A DNA stretch of 64,000 nt from positions 558,001 through 622,000 of the forward strand of contig NZ_JAJVCS010000001.1 of NCBI RefSeq assembly GCF_021395205.1, read 5' to 3'. Each line of letters begins with the position of its first letter. Positions within the stretch are counted from its first letter, which is position 1. Both the position numbers and the translations under genes were made by a program. The notes below the pieces were generated by a model that made no database searches, was not told the DNA's origin, and worked only from the letters and a program-made list of their open reading frames with translations. Shown here one piece after another: positions 47,716 to 58,593 of this stretch. The DNA is from Polynucleobacter sp. IMCC 30228 (GTDB lineage: Bacteria; Pseudomonadota; Gammaproteobacteria; Burkholderiales; Burkholderiaceae).

Positions 47716-48216
47716 ATGAGCACTAAAAAACCACTAATTGGTATTGTGATGGGCTCTGATTCTGATTGGAGCACCATGGAGGCTGCGGCACAAATTTTGG
47801 AGCTATTTGCTGTACCCTTTGAATGCCAAGTGCTTTCCGCACACCGTATGCCAGATGCGCTGTTTAGTTATGCAGAACAAGCGCAAGCCCGTGGTTTACG
47901 GGCCATTATTGCTGGCGCAGGCGGCGCCGCACATTTGCCGGGTATGTTGGCAGCCAAAACACAGGTACCTATTTGTGGCGTTCCTGTACCGAGTAAATAT
48001 TTACGTGGCGAAGATTCACTATATTCTATTGTGCAAATGCCTAAAGGTATTCCAGTTGCCACTTTTGCTATTGGAGAGGCAGGAGCGGCGAACGCAGCTT
48101 TATATGTAATTGCCACTCTGGCTTTAGATCATCCTGAATTAAGTCAACAATTAACCGAGTTTCGTGCTCAACAAACTGCAAAAGCAAGCGCAATGACATT
48201 ACCGCGGAGCACTTAA
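47716..48216 (+). CDS. purE: N5-carboxyaminoimidazole ribonucleotide mutase
   Basis: The 166-residue class I PurE has GIVMGSDSDWSTMEAAA, the active-site VLSAHRMPD, and AGAGGAAHLPGMLAA. It converts N5-CAIR, made by PurK downstream, to CAIR. GAGAGGAAAG precedes the ATG. Confidence 0.97.
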   Translation: MSTKKPLIGIVMGSDSDWSTMEAAAQILELFAVPFECQVLSAHRMPDALFSYAEQAQARGLRAIIAGAGGAAHLPGMLAAKTQVPICGVPVPSKYLRGEDSLYSIVQMPKGIPVATFAIGEAGAANAALYVIATLALDHPELSQQLTEFRAQQTAKASAMTLPRST

Positions 48217-48244
48217 ATATGGTGAAGCAAGATGGTGACGCAAT

Positions 48245-49435
48245 ATGCTTGAGTATTTAACGCCGATATTACCCGGCGCGTATTTGGGTATGTTGGGTGG
48301 CGGTCAATTGGGCCGAATGTTTACTCAGGCAGCGCAAGCCATGGGTTATAAAGTCTGCATTCTTGATCCAGACCCATTAAGCCCCGCTGGCGCTATTGCC
48401 GAAAAACACTTGGAAGCAAACTTTACTGATAGTGCCGCCTTAAAAGAAATGGCTGCTATCTGTCAGGCAGTCAGTACCGAATTTGAAAATGTACCAGCCC
48501 AAACATTAGATGAGTTAGAGGCTTTAGGAGTGTATGTCGCACCTCGCAGTGATAGTGTTTCGATTGCACAAAATCGAATTGCAGAGAAAATCTTCTTAAG
48601 CAAATGGAAATCAGCAGTGCATATTGGCCCGGTTCCCTATTGCGTGATTGAAAATCAAGCCGCAATCGATGCGCTAGATGAAACCCTATTACCTGGAATT
48701 TTAAAAATAGCGCGGCTGGGTTATGACGGTAAAGGGCAGATTACTGTTGATTCCCTAGCTGAACTGAAGCAAGCTTGGCATAATTTTGCTCAAGTACCCT
48801 GCGTACTTGAAAAGCGCATGGATTTAGCCTTTGAAGTATCGGCTTTGGTCGTCCGCGGCTACGATGACGCGGTGGTGGTCTATCCCATTGCGCAAAATAT
48901 CCATCGCAATGGCATTTTGCACACCAGTACAGTGCCAGCACCCTCACTAAATTCTGATCAAGAAAATCGTGTACTACAGGCAGCAAAGACTTTAATCAGG
49001 CATCTGAATTATGTGGGCATTTTATGCATTGAATTTTTTGTACTCAAGAGCGGAGAAATTTTTGCTAACGAAATTGCTCCGCGGCCACATAATTCTGGGC
49101 ACTACACGATGGACGCGAGTGTCACTAGTCAATTTCAACAACAGGTTAGGGCGATGGCACGCCTACCCTTAGGCGATACCCGTCTATTAACCCCAGTATC
49201 GATGTTAAATTTATTAGGCGACTTATGGTTTAAGACAGGCACTATTGACGAGTTACCCCAAGAGCCTGACTGGGCGAGCGCCTTAAGTCACGATAGCGCG
49301 AAATTACATTTATATGGCAAGTCGGTACCGTTGTCTGGACGAAAAATGGGTCACATTAACTGTCTTGGCGCTAGTCCGGTAGAGGCACGCCAAATTGCTG
49401 CAGCTGTTGCTGGCGATTTAGGTATCGAGCCTTGA
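48245..49435 (+). CDS. purK: N5-carboxyaminoimidazole ribonucleotide synthase
   Basis: The 396-residue ATP-grasp enzyme has LGMLGGGQLGRMF, TEFENVPA, ILKIARLGYDGKGQ, and NEIAPRPHNSGHYTMDA. It carboxylates AIR with bicarbonate and ATP for PurE. Its TGA overlaps the TTG start of the following tsaC-type gene. Confidence 0.97.
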   Translation: MLEYLTPILPGAYLGMLGGGQLGRMFTQAAQAMGYKVCILDPDPLSPAGAIAEKHLEANFTDSAALKEMAAICQAVSTEFENVPAQTLDELEALGVYVAPRSDSVSIAQNRIAEKIFLSKWKSAVHIGPVPYCVIENQAAIDALDETLLPGILKIARLGYDGKGQITVDSLAELKQAWHNFAQVPCVLEKRMDLAFEVSALVVRGYDDAVVVYPIAQNIHRNGILHTSTVPAPSLNSDQENRVLQAAKTLIRHLNYVGILCIEFFVLKSGEIFANEIAPRPHNSGHYTMDASVTSQFQQQVRAMARLPLGDTRLLTPVSMLNLLGDLWFKTGTIDELPQEPDWASALSHDSAKLHLYGKSVPLSGRKMGHINCLGASPVEARQIAAAVAGDLGIEP

Positions 49436-50541
49436 TTGTAGAGGCAGTTCGGCGCTTAAACAATGGCGAGTTGGTGGCCTTTCCAACCGAAACAGTTTAT
49501 GGTTTGGGCGCAGATGCAAGCAATAATCTGGCAATTCAAAAAATATACGCTGCCAAGGGTCGCCCAAATGATCATCCCTTAATTGTTCATCTTGCTGCGC
49601 CAATGACATTGCTAGCCGATCCAAAAACCACCACAGATGTGCTTGCTGATGCGTGGCTTAAAACAGTAAGCCCTTGGGTGCGCGATTTGCCGCCAGCGGC
49701 GATGCAACTGATTCTTGCTTTTTGGCCGGGCCCCTTAACTTTGGTGTTAAAAAAGGATAAGTGTGTTTTAGATGTCATTACTGGTGGGCAATCTACCGTT
49801 GCTATTCGCTCGCCTAATCATCCATTAGCACAAGCATTATTAATGGAATTTGGTCGGGCTTTAGTGGCTCCTTCTGCTAATCGCTTTGGTAAAGTTTCAC
49901 CAACCCGCGCAGCCGATGTGCATGCAGAGTTTGGTAATGACAGTGACATCTTGGTCTTGGATGGCGGCGATTGTGAGTTCGGTATTGAATCTACCATTGT
50001 TGATTTAAGCGCTACCGATGGTATACGCCTATTAAGGCCAGGCATGATTACGCCATCAAATATTTATGCCAAAACAGGTTTACAGATAGACACCTTTAAT
50101 TCTTCACAGCAGGAAACTGAGGTTCCGCGTGTATCAGGTAGTTTGAAGGCGCATTACGCACCGAATACACCTTTGCAGCTTTATCAAAGTGACAATTGGC
50201 AAACTATTCTCCATGAATTCGATACGCAAATAGCGAAACAAAATCACGTTCGTAAACTACGCATAGCACTAGGTATTTGGGGGTCGATTACAGGCTTACC
50301 AACTGTGCCACCCAATATCGCTCTAAGCGGTATTCAACTAGAAACATTTACCCTGCCAAGCGATCATGTGGGTTTTGCCAATAGCCTATATCGAACCTTG
50401 CGTGATTTGGACCTGCAGCACTACGATATTATTTTATTGCCGGAACCGCCAGCCGGTGAGGTTTGGGACGGCGTTCGTGATCGACTTCAGCGTGCTGCCT
50501 TTGGGTCAGGACCATCCTCGGCTAACCAAGTTAGTAATTGA
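49432..50541 (+). CDS. tsaC: L-threonylcarbamoyladenylate synthase (Sua5/YwlC type)
   Basis: The 369-residue long-form Sua5 makes threonylcarbamoyl-AMP for t6A37 tRNA modification. The YrdC domain carries LVAFPTETVYGLGADA and KGRPNDHPLIVHL; the C-terminal Sua5 domain follows (about 210-365). The start is TTG 49432, overlapping the purK stop as TTGA; no better start exists near the conserved N-terminus. The last 55 bp overlap dacB on the other strand. Confidence 0.92.
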   Translation: MIVEAVRRLNNGELVAFPTETVYGLGADASNNLAIQKIYAAKGRPNDHPLIVHLAAPMTLLADPKTTTDVLADAWLKTVSPWVRDLPPAAMQLILAFWPGPLTLVLKKDKCVLDVITGGQSTVAIRSPNHPLAQALLMEFGRALVAPSANRFGKVSPTRAADVHAEFGNDSDILVLDGGDCEFGIESTIVDLSATDGIRLLRPGMITPSNIYAKTGLQIDTFNSSQQETEVPRVSGSLKAHYAPNTPLQLYQSDNWQTILHEFDTQIAKQNHVRKLRIALGIWGSITGLPTVPPNIALSGIQLETFTLPSDHVGFANSLYRTLRDLDLQHYDIILLPEPPAGEVWDGVRDRLQRAAFGSGPSSANQVSN

Positions 50542-52133
50542 TCATGAGCTTCTTGTCCGCGATACGCATTCGGGTGATTAATAAAAGAACTGACTGCATA
50601 CAGCTTCCCCGATTTACTCAGCACATAGCCTGCAATCGCTTTTACATCAACTAAGCTTCCGGTTTTAACGCGAATTTCTGGGCGCAACTTTAAATGCAGC
50701 CAGCCCCGTATGGTATTCAAAAGACGATTTCTCATCGTGCCATCATTGCCTGCCATAGGCAAACTTTTGAAAAATAATTCACCGTTTGGTAAAGATCGCG
50801 CGGCAATTAATAAATCATTCATATGCTTTGCAGAGATCGCTTCTATGCGCGATAAGCCGGAACCATTTTCTAATACGAGCTCAGGAAATTGCATTCCTTG
50901 TCGCTGTAGCCACCCTTGAATCACTTTTTCAGACTTCATTACTGTGGCTGGTTTACCCATTTGATCTAAAGCAAGCGTTAGGAAAAGTTGTCGAGCCATG
51001 ACATTATTTGAATATTTATTGATATCAAATATCGCATCAACGAGCTTAGTACCCTCATATTGCACAATTGGGTTAAACGCACTAGGCACTAAACCGCTTT
51101 TACCCTGAGGTGGCTTAAGCCATTCACCCCCAGCTAACTGCCAAGCTGCAGTTAAGCCAAGAGTAAGAAAAGTATTGGGATCAAAAGCAACGACGTTATA
51201 GAGCACATTCTGGCAGGCATGAGGAAATGAGCCTGAAAAAGTTGCTTGCCAGTCCGCGGGTAGAGCCCCAGTTTTTGCTGGCGGTGAATCGGGACTAATA
51301 TCCAAATTCAGTTCTTTACGCCAATCCTCGCAGGCCCCTGCTTGAAGATTTAACTGGTTAATAATCTTGAGGCGGGCCAATTCAGGGGTATAGCTTATCT
51401 CTGTAGTTTGCGCTCCCTTATTCGCACTCAATTGAAACGAGAGGGTACGAAAGGCATAGAGTAGTGGGTCAGGCTGAACGTTATAGGAACGTAGCGCTTC
51501 ACCATCAATTAAATTACTGTCGAGTAATGCCGGGTCATAAGCACTTCGGTCAAAAATTAAATTACCATCTATTTTCTGGATTCCTAAATCCCGCAAATTC
51601 TTAATTAGTTTTGCGAGAGATTCTGGAGTGAGTTTGGGGTCTCCCGTGCCCTGCAAATAAATATTCCCTTTCAAAATATTATTGCGTATAAAGCCATCGC
51701 TATAAACTAGCGTTCGCCAGCGATAATTGGGTCCTAGAACATCAAGCGCTGTCAGGGTTGTCAAGATTTTCATCGTGGATGCTGGATTCATGGCAATCTC
51801 ACTCCGCCAATTAACTAACTCATGCATTGGAAGTGGTGCAGGGGTCTTGAGTTGCTGGTTTTTAGGTATTTCAGATACTGCAATACTGATAGCACTTAAA
51901 GGCAATTGATTTTTTTCTAAAGCAACTAAGACTACTTTGGGAATAAATTGAATTGACTTTTGCTTAGAAATTGAGGGATCGGCAGTTTCCTCGGCAGCCC
52001 AGGAATTGTTGCAGAGCAAAATAATGATAGTAAGTAGAAACACTAGCAAAAATAGAGTTAAAACACCTCTGCGCCATAACAGTGGATTTGGACGGACGAA
52101 GAGGGCGTGGTTTATTGGCACAAGCAGGGGCAA
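50487..52133 (-). CDS. dacB: D-alanyl-D-alanine carboxypeptidase/endopeptidase (PBP4 family)
   Basis: This is a 548-residue peptidase S13 family protein. Penicillin-binding motifs are intact: SxxK as PASTMKILT, SxN as YSNNVMA and KTG as RVKTGSLVD. A hydrophobic N-terminus (about residues 24-46, ending SWAAEE) is a signal peptide or anchor. It trims or cleaves peptidoglycan stem peptides in the periplasm. No ATG start exists; TTG 52133 is the farthest, and a later TTG or GTG start inside the leader is possible. It overlaps tsaC tail-to-tail by 55 bp. Confidence 0.92.
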   Translation of the reverse strand: MPLLVPINHALFVRPNPLLWRRGVLTLFLLVFLLTIIILLCNNSWAAEETADPSISKQKSIQFIPKVVLVALEKNQLPLSAISIAVSEIPKNQQLKTPAPLPMHELVNWRSEIAMNPASTMKILTTLTALDVLGPNYRWRTLVYSDGFIRNNILKGNIYLQGTGDPKLTPESLAKLIKNLRDLGIQKIDGNLIFDRSAYDPALLDSNLIDGEALRSYNVQPDPLLYAFRTLSFQLSANKGAQTTEISYTPELARLKIINQLNLQAGACEDWRKELNLDISPDSPPAKTGALPADWQATFSGSFPHACQNVLYNVVAFDPNTFLTLGLTAAWQLAGGEWLKPPQGKSGLVPSAFNPIVQYEGTKLVDAIFDINKYSNNVMARQLFLTLALDQMGKPATVMKSEKVIQGWLQRQGMQFPELVLENGSGLSRIEAISAKHMNDLLIAARSLPNGELFFKSLPMAGNDGTMRNRLLNTIRGWLHLKLRPEIRVKTGSLVDVKAIAGYVLSKSGKLYAVSSFINHPNAYRGQEAHDQLLTWLAEDGPDPKAAR

Positions 52134-52281
52134 AATAAAAAAAATGCGCTAATTTCCTGTATTCGGGTAAATTATTTGATAGGATAAACCTCAGTAGCAC
52201 TGACATAAAGAATTCAATGTAAAGAGATTAGGCTGATAAGCCTGCAAATTGTGAATTTGTACTTATATTCGAGGAGATAGC

Positions 52282-52560
52282 ATGACTAAATCAGATTTAA
52301 TTGATGCAATCGCAGCAGGCGCTGATCTGAGCAAGGCAAAAGCAGATGAGGTATTAAATATTACCCTAGAGGCCATTAAAATGGCCATTATGAAAGGTGA
52401 TGTTGTGCAGTTAGTTGGGTTTGGTGGTTTTTCAGCGGGCTCACGTGCTGCACGAATGGGTCGGAATCCAAAAACCGGCGAGGCAATTAAGATTGCCGCT
52501 TCTAAAACAGTAAAATTTGCAGCTGGTAAAGCCTTTAAGGATGCTGTAAATAAACGCTGA
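52282..52560 (+). CDS. hup: HU-family DNA-binding protein
   Basis: The 92-residue nucleoid protein bends DNA as a dimer. [20 protein letters not shown], the beta-arm region [20 protein letters not shown] and the tail [10 protein letters not shown] are typical of HU-beta-like proteins. GAGGAG precedes the ATG. It is monocistronic, ended by a strong terminator; the 148-bp upstream region holds the promoter. Confidence 0.95.
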   Translation: MTKSDLIDAIAAGADLSKAKADEVLNITLEAIKMAIMKGDVVQLVGFGGFSAGSRAARMGRNPKTGEAIKIAASKTVKFAAGKAFKDAVNKR

Positions 52561-52585
52561 TTACTTTAAGGCAATGGTGGATATC

Positions 52586-52613
52586 AAAAGCGGCCTTTTA
52601 GGGCCGCTTTTTT
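52586..52613. terminator. Bidirectional terminator between HU and the sensor kinase
   Basis: The 10-bp stem AAAAGCGGCC / GGCCGCTTTT with a 6-nt loop is flanked by A and T tracts on each side. It lies between the convergent stop codons at 52560 and 52616. Confidence 0.93.
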
Positions 52614-52615
52614 AC

Positions 52616-54745
52616 TTATTGACTTTCGGCCTGGGCAAGACCAATGGACTCGATAAGAATGTTTTCCTGCTGCAGAAGAAGTTGTAGTTTTTGGTTGATA
52701 TCTGGCGCACCTAATTGCAGATCACGCTCTAGCTGAGTACAGGCTGCAACAAATTGAGACTCATTAATCAATAAAGCACCACCTTTAATTTTGTGTAAAT
52801 AATGAGTTAATTCATTAGTGTCTAAAGTTTTTTCATCCAACATTCGTAGACATTCTTGATGAACTTTTAGTACTTCAGCCAAAATTAATAATTCAGTTGG
52901 TGAGTGATGGCCATGCTGAAGCCCAAGCGCAAAAAAAGGTTTGGTGCGATTTAAATTCTGCGCAATTAAATTGTTACCCGATTCGAAATAATCGGCTAAT
53001 TTACTTTCTAGGGTAATAATACTAATGGGTTTAATGAGCACAGCGTTCATGCCAGCTGATAAAAAACGCTGACGGGCCTCAAGAGCATAAATATCAGCGG
53101 TAACACCAATAATAATAAGATCTTGATAGCCTTGTTGGCGTAATAATTGCGCCAACTCTTCCCCTTTCATACCGGGCATGGAATGATCAGTAAAAACTAA
53201 ATCAAAGTGTGTGTTTTGAAAATGTGTAAGGGCATTTTTACCATTCGTGCAAACCGTAACCTGAATGCCAAGTGCTTGCAATTGCAAAGAAAGAATTTCG
53301 CGACTAGCAGGGTGATCTTCAACTAATAAGGCACGAATCGTTTGGCCCATTGAATTAGTAAAACAAGGTGCATTCGGTCGCTCAATAATAGGATAGTGGT
53401 AATTTTGCGCAGCTTGAGTAGTGCGCGGAAAAACACTGGAAAAATAAATTGCACTACCCATTTTGGGGTAACTTTCAAAATGTAAGTGGCCACCCATTGA
53501 GGCAATTAATTGCTTGGAAATAGCTAAGCCCAAACCACTGCCGTAGTCGACATTAATATTAGTCGTATTAGTGGCTTGTAAAACTTGCTCAAATGGCTGC
53601 AGCGCACGTTTAATTTCTGCATCAGTCATGCCAATGCCGGTATCAATTACTCTAAATTCTATTAATTGCCCCGCATGATCGTCGGCGAGCACATTAACCG
53701 CAAAATAAATACTTCCTACTTCAGTAAACTTAATTGCATTGCTAAGTAAATTATGTAAAACTTGCCTCAAGCGCATAGCATCAACTAGCAACACTTCAGC
53801 AATTGTCGGATCTAAACGACTGATTAATTGCAAGCCGCGTTTACTAGCCAAGGTAGAAAAAGTCGCATCAATTTCGGTTATCACATTTTTAAGACAATGC
53901 GGCAGAGGGTTTAGGATTAGTTTGCCTGCCTCAATCTTAGATAAGTCAAGCACTTGATTAAGCATACCGAGTAAGCCTTCAGCTGAGCGATGCGCATTTT
54001 TTAATAAAGACTTTTCGCTCGCAGGAAAGCGCGCACTTTTTAAGAGTAATTCTTGCACCCCTAATATGGCATTCATTGGGGTTCTAATTTCATGGCTTAG
54101 GGTCGCAAGAAAAGCCGATTTAGCTGCATTCGCATGCTCTGCCATTTTTTTTTGATCTACTAAATTTTGCACGATGCCCGCTTGACCTCGATGTTGTTTT
54201 TTGAGGTTCCAAATCCAATACACTAGAGTGAGACTAATTAAAACGAAGGTAAAGCCAACGATCAATAAGGCCTGATCAGTAAATGCTGGTGCAGCCGAAT
54301 GTGAGACTAAAGGGCCGTGGATTGTTTTTGCCAAGATACTATCAAAAGGGCTAGCAGAATGATGCAGTAACCAGGCATAAGGTGGATCAATAATAAAGTC
54401 GACCTTGCCTTGGGAGATGTCTTTCAGACCATCATCATCGCCCTTGCGCCAAACAGCTAAGTACTGCTGCTGGGTATGTTGCTGTAATTGGATAAGAAGT
54501 TGATGATAGGCGCCTGCAGGTTCTTTGCTGTCACCTGGGTGCAAATGCATAGCATTTTTCTCATGAATACTAAAGTGCACAATCGGTTTTAATTTAAGCC
54601 ATTGTAATTCCTCAGTATTAAAGGGGTCGTGGGCTAGCGCACTAGTGACGCTACTCAGCAAAAGAAAGGCTAGTGATATAAGCCAAGCGTAGTTAGCACT
54701 TAAGCAGACTAACCCTTGACGCCCCATTAATACTTGAATTTTCAT
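52616..54745 (-). CDS. BvgS/EvgS-like hybrid sensor histidine kinase
   Basis: The 709-residue inner-membrane phosphorelay kinase has a signal/first TM (about 18-37), a short single periplasmic Venus-flytrap-like domain (about 45-150), TM2 (about 158-179), HisKA with His218 in LSHEIRTPMN, a HATPase domain (LLSNAIKFTEVG, DTGIGM, GSGLGLAI), a receiver domain with phospho-Asp in LVFTDHSMPG (about 520), and an HPt domain with LHKIKGG near 650. BvgS has two flytrap domains and a PAS; this one is shorter. It overlaps the response-regulator stop by one base (TAATG), so the pair is certain. The ligand is unknown. Confidence 0.92.
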   Translation of the reverse strand: MKIQVLMGRQGLVCLSANYAWLISLAFLLLSSVTSALAHDPFNTEELQWLKLKPIVHFSIHEKNAMHLHPGDSKEPAGAYHQLLIQLQQHTQQQYLAVWRKGDDDGLKDISQGKVDFIIDPPYAWLLHHSASPFDSILAKTIHGPLVSHSAAPAFTDQALLIVGFTFVLISLTLVYWIWNLKKQHRGQAGIVQNLVDQKKMAEHANAAKSAFLATLSHEIRTPMNAILGVQELLLKSARFPASEKSLLKNAHRSAEGLLGMLNQVLDLSKIEAGKLILNPLPHCLKNVITEIDATFSTLASKRGLQLISRLDPTIAEVLLVDAMRLRQVLHNLLSNAIKFTEVGSIYFAVNVLADDHAGQLIEFRVIDTGIGMTDAEIKRALQPFEQVLQATNTTNINVDYGSGLGLAISKQLIASMGGHLHFESYPKMGSAIYFSSVFPRTTQAAQNYHYPIIERPNAPCFTNSMGQTIRALLVEDHPASREILSLQLQALGIQVTVCTNGKNALTHFQNTHFDLVFTDHSMPGMKGEELAQLLRQQGYQDLIIIGVTADIYALEARQRFLSAGMNAVLIKPISIITLESKLADYFESGNNLIAQNLNRTKPFFALGLQHGHHSPTELLILAEVLKVHQECLRMLDEKTLDTNELTHYLHKIKGGALLINESQFVAACTQLERDLQLGAPDINQKLQLLLQQENILIESIGLAQAESQ

Positions 54746-55368
54746 TAACCTTCAATAATATTGTTGTTACGACAAAACAAAATAAGATCGGCAATGTTAT
54801 TAATACCAAGCTTGTCATATAACCGTGCCTTATAGGTTGCAACGGTTTTACTGCTGATATGTAATACATCTGAAATATGTTGATTGCTACTACCCCGACC
54901 TAAATACTTCATGATTTGTAATTCACGATCTGAAATCAGTTTGAGTTTCTCGCCATCAGTTAATGCACTATTGCCATTTCTGCCATGGGAGAAAAACGTA
55001 TAGTTTTGAGAAACCGCTATACAGGCTGAAATAATAATATCGGCGTTCGCAGTTTTATTAACAAAGCCATGTGCACCTAATGAGCGTACGCGGCCACCGT
55101 ATACGCTTTCATCGAGGCTAGATAGAACGAGAATGCGAATTTCGGGATACATTAAGCCAATTCGCCGAATGACATCAAAGCCATCGGTCTTCGGCATATC
55201 TAAATCTAAAATAATAATATTGGGATTTGTTTGCTTAATCATTTGCATGCACTCTTCCCCATTTTGGGCTTGTGCAGCAACCTCAAATAACAATTTTTCA
55301 TGCACAATACTTTTTAATGCCATCAACATTGCTGGATGGTCATCGACTAACATCACACTTTTTCTCAT
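54745..55368 (-). CDS. NarL/FixJ-type response regulator (BvgA/EvgA-like)
   Basis: The 207-residue protein has an N-terminal receiver (acidic pocket MLVDDHPAM, phospho-Asp in IILDLDMPKTDGFDV, Lys in FVNKTANAD) and a C-terminal LuxR-type helix-turn-helix (ISDRELQIMKYLGRGSSNQH). It is transcribed before, and coupled to, the sensor kinase. The EAL-like gene lies 20 bp upstream on the same strand. No target site can be assigned. Confidence 0.93.
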   Translation of the reverse strand: MRKSVMLVDDHPAMLMALKSIVHEKLLFEVAAQAQNGEECMQMIKQTNPNIIILDLDMPKTDGFDVIRRIGLMYPEIRILVLSSLDESVYGGRVRSLGAHGFVNKTANADIIISACIAVSQNYTFFSHGRNGNSALTDGEKLKLISDRELQIMKYLGRGSSNQHISDVLHISSKTVATYKARLYDKLGINNIADLILFCRNNNIIEG

Positions 55369-55388
55369 AGCTTGTCTCCGTTACGGTT

Positions 55389-56213
55389 TTATTGGGGCTT
55401 TACTGAAAAGATGGCTTTTGCCAGGCGACTATCGTTGATTTGTAATAATTGATGACGGCTTACAGGCGGCATCATTAAGCCGCCGTAGCAGAAGTTAGCT
55501 GCAAGCTTTTGGGCTGCAGTGAGATCGCTTACGAGAGAAATTCCGCCGATATAGATCGCGCCATAGTTTTTTTTGCACACGCTAGCAAGATCGACGATAG
55601 ATTGATGCTTAAGCAGATTGGATCGCAGTTGCTGAGCAGATAGGTGCACACCATCAAAGCGCATCTCATCGAGATGTTTTATTTCTTGCGGTGAACCTGA
55701 AAAATGGAGTAAGTGCAGCATTAAGCCAATTCTGCGCAGACGGGCTAAGCCACTTTGGTAGTCATGCCAAAACTGGGCTGGGGGTAGATTCATGATTCCA
55801 AGCGCGACCAGACCAACCGGTAAACGGGAATTTAAAACCAAATCGCTAATCGCATCGACCTGACTGGGTTGACAGAGTGTTTTAGCAGCAATAGGCAGAA
55901 TAGTGGGCACCGGTTTACTAAAGCTCTGCCAATATTGAATAGCATCGAGTCCATCCATGAAGAGTCGCAGCACCTGGGAATCATTAGCCTGCAGCAAGGG
56001 CTGAAAAAGCGCTCCGCTAAGCTTGCTTCCAGATTGATTAAAAATGGGCTCATAGCTAATGGATTGTCTTTTCGACCAGAGCGCTTCAGCCTCAAAACCT
56101 ACCGAGTTGTTGATCTCACTTCCTACGGTAGAGCCACTAGCATCGTTAACCGCTTGGAAGGGCTTATTCTTCCAGCTTTTAACAAGCGTATACAGCCGGG
56201 ATTTTGGGATCAT
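55389..56213 (-). CDS. Degenerate EAL-domain protein
   Basis: This 274-residue protein has the outline of an EAL phosphodiesterase domain: YEPIFNQSGSKLSGALFQPL at the position of the EAL strand, a mid-region LVALGIMNLPP and LRRIGLMLHLLHFSG where DDFGTG is expected, then FDGVHLSAQQLRSN where xxKID is expected. The catalytic Glu, the Asp pair and the Lys are all missing, so it should not hydrolyse cyclic di-GMP; it could bind it or a partner. It precedes the response regulator by 20 bp, likely an operon. In Bordetella an EAL protein (BvgR) also accompanies bvgAS. Confidence 0.78.
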   Translation of the reverse strand: MIPKSRLYTLVKSWKNKPFQAVNDASGSTVGSEINNSVGFEAEALWSKRQSISYEPIFNQSGSKLSGALFQPLLQANDSQVLRLFMDGLDAIQYWQSFSKPVPTILPIAAKTLCQPSQVDAISDLVLNSRLPVGLVALGIMNLPPAQFWHDYQSGLARLRRIGLMLHLLHFSGSPQEIKHLDEMRFDGVHLSAQQLRSNLLKHQSIVDLASVCKKNYGAIYIGGISLVSDLTAAQKLAANFCYGGLMMPPVSRHQLLQINDSRLAKAIFSVKPQ

Positions 56214-56330
56214 CAGCGTTCTCCAATCGGTAACTGTCCAGTCTATTCAGGTCAGCAGGGGTTGATAAGCAGGTAAGACTGATTTTTATGTAGGAATTCA
56301 CCTACAAACAGTCTTTTTAAACAGCACCCC

Positions 56331-56359
56331 CTTGAAAAAACCAGAAAAGGAGCTATATA
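56331..56359 (+). promoter_or_regulatory. Sigma-32-type promoter of groESL
   Basis: CTTGAAA (56331-56337), a 13-nt spacer, then AGCTATATA (56351-56359) resembles the sigma-32 consensus with a strong -35 and a weaker -10. It lies directly upstream of the CIRCE element within the 303-bp region before groES, which holds no other gene. Confidence 0.78.
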
Positions 56360-56360
56360 A

Positions 56361-56387
56361 TCAGCACTCTCTATAAACGAGTGCTAA
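56361..56387. promoter_or_regulatory. CIRCE element (HrcA operator) of groESL
   Basis: TCAGCACTC-N9-GAGTGCTAA is a perfect CIRCE inverted repeat apart from one flanking base. It begins 2 bp after the -10-like element, so HrcA would repress transcription or act in the 5' UTR. The site and the promoter together show dual heat-shock control. Confidence 0.95.
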
Positions 56388-56516
56388 AGCAGTCGTTTCG
56401 CCATTAATCTGGTGGAATTCAGGTTTTACTGCTTATATTTAGTTGTAGAGCAATTATAACTCCATGATGTATATAGGGTTTTTATTTAGTTAACACTTAC
56501 TAACTTAGGAGAAGGA

Positions 56517-56807
56517 ATGAATCTGCGTCCTTTACATGATCGAGTGATCATCAAGCGTTTAGATCAAGAAACCAAAACTGCTTCAGGAATTGTGATTCCA
56601 GATGCAGCCGCTGAAAAACCAGACCAAGGAGAAATTTTGGCTGTTGGAGCCGGTAAGCGCGACGATAGCGGCAAGTTAAACCCACCCGATGTCAAAGTTG
56701 GCGACCGAGTTTTGTTCGGTAAATACGCCGGTCAAACCGTCAAAGTTGACGGCGATGAGCTTCTCGTGATGCGCGAAGAAGACATCATGGCAGTTGTCCA
56801 AAAGTAA
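56517..56807 (+). CDS. groES: Co-chaperonin GroES
   Basis: The 96-residue lid of the GroEL chamber has [20 protein letters not shown], the mobile loop region [16 protein letters not shown] and the C-terminal [22 protein letters not shown] precedes the ATG. It is first in the groES-groEL operon, 27 bp upstream of groEL. Confidence 0.98.
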   Translation: MNLRPLHDRVIIKRLDQETKTASGIVIPDAAAEKPDQGEILAVGAGKRDDSGKLNPPDVKVGDRVLFGKYAGQTVKVDGDELLVMREEDIMAVVQK

Positions 56808-58490
<1,683 letters not shown>

Positions 58491-58522
58491 TTGCTGTCCC
58501 TTTCAGCTTTAACCGCAATAAT

Positions 58523-58554
58523 AAAACGCCTGGTTCAAAAGATCAGGCGTTTTT
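58523..58554 (+). terminator. Rho-independent terminator after groEL
   Basis: The stem AAAACGCCTG / CAGGCGTTTT with an 11-nt loop is followed by a further T. It lies 33 bp after the groEL stop. Confidence 0.92.
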
Positions 58555-58593
58555 CAATTTGACTGTAATATTGATGATTATTCAATTATTAAA

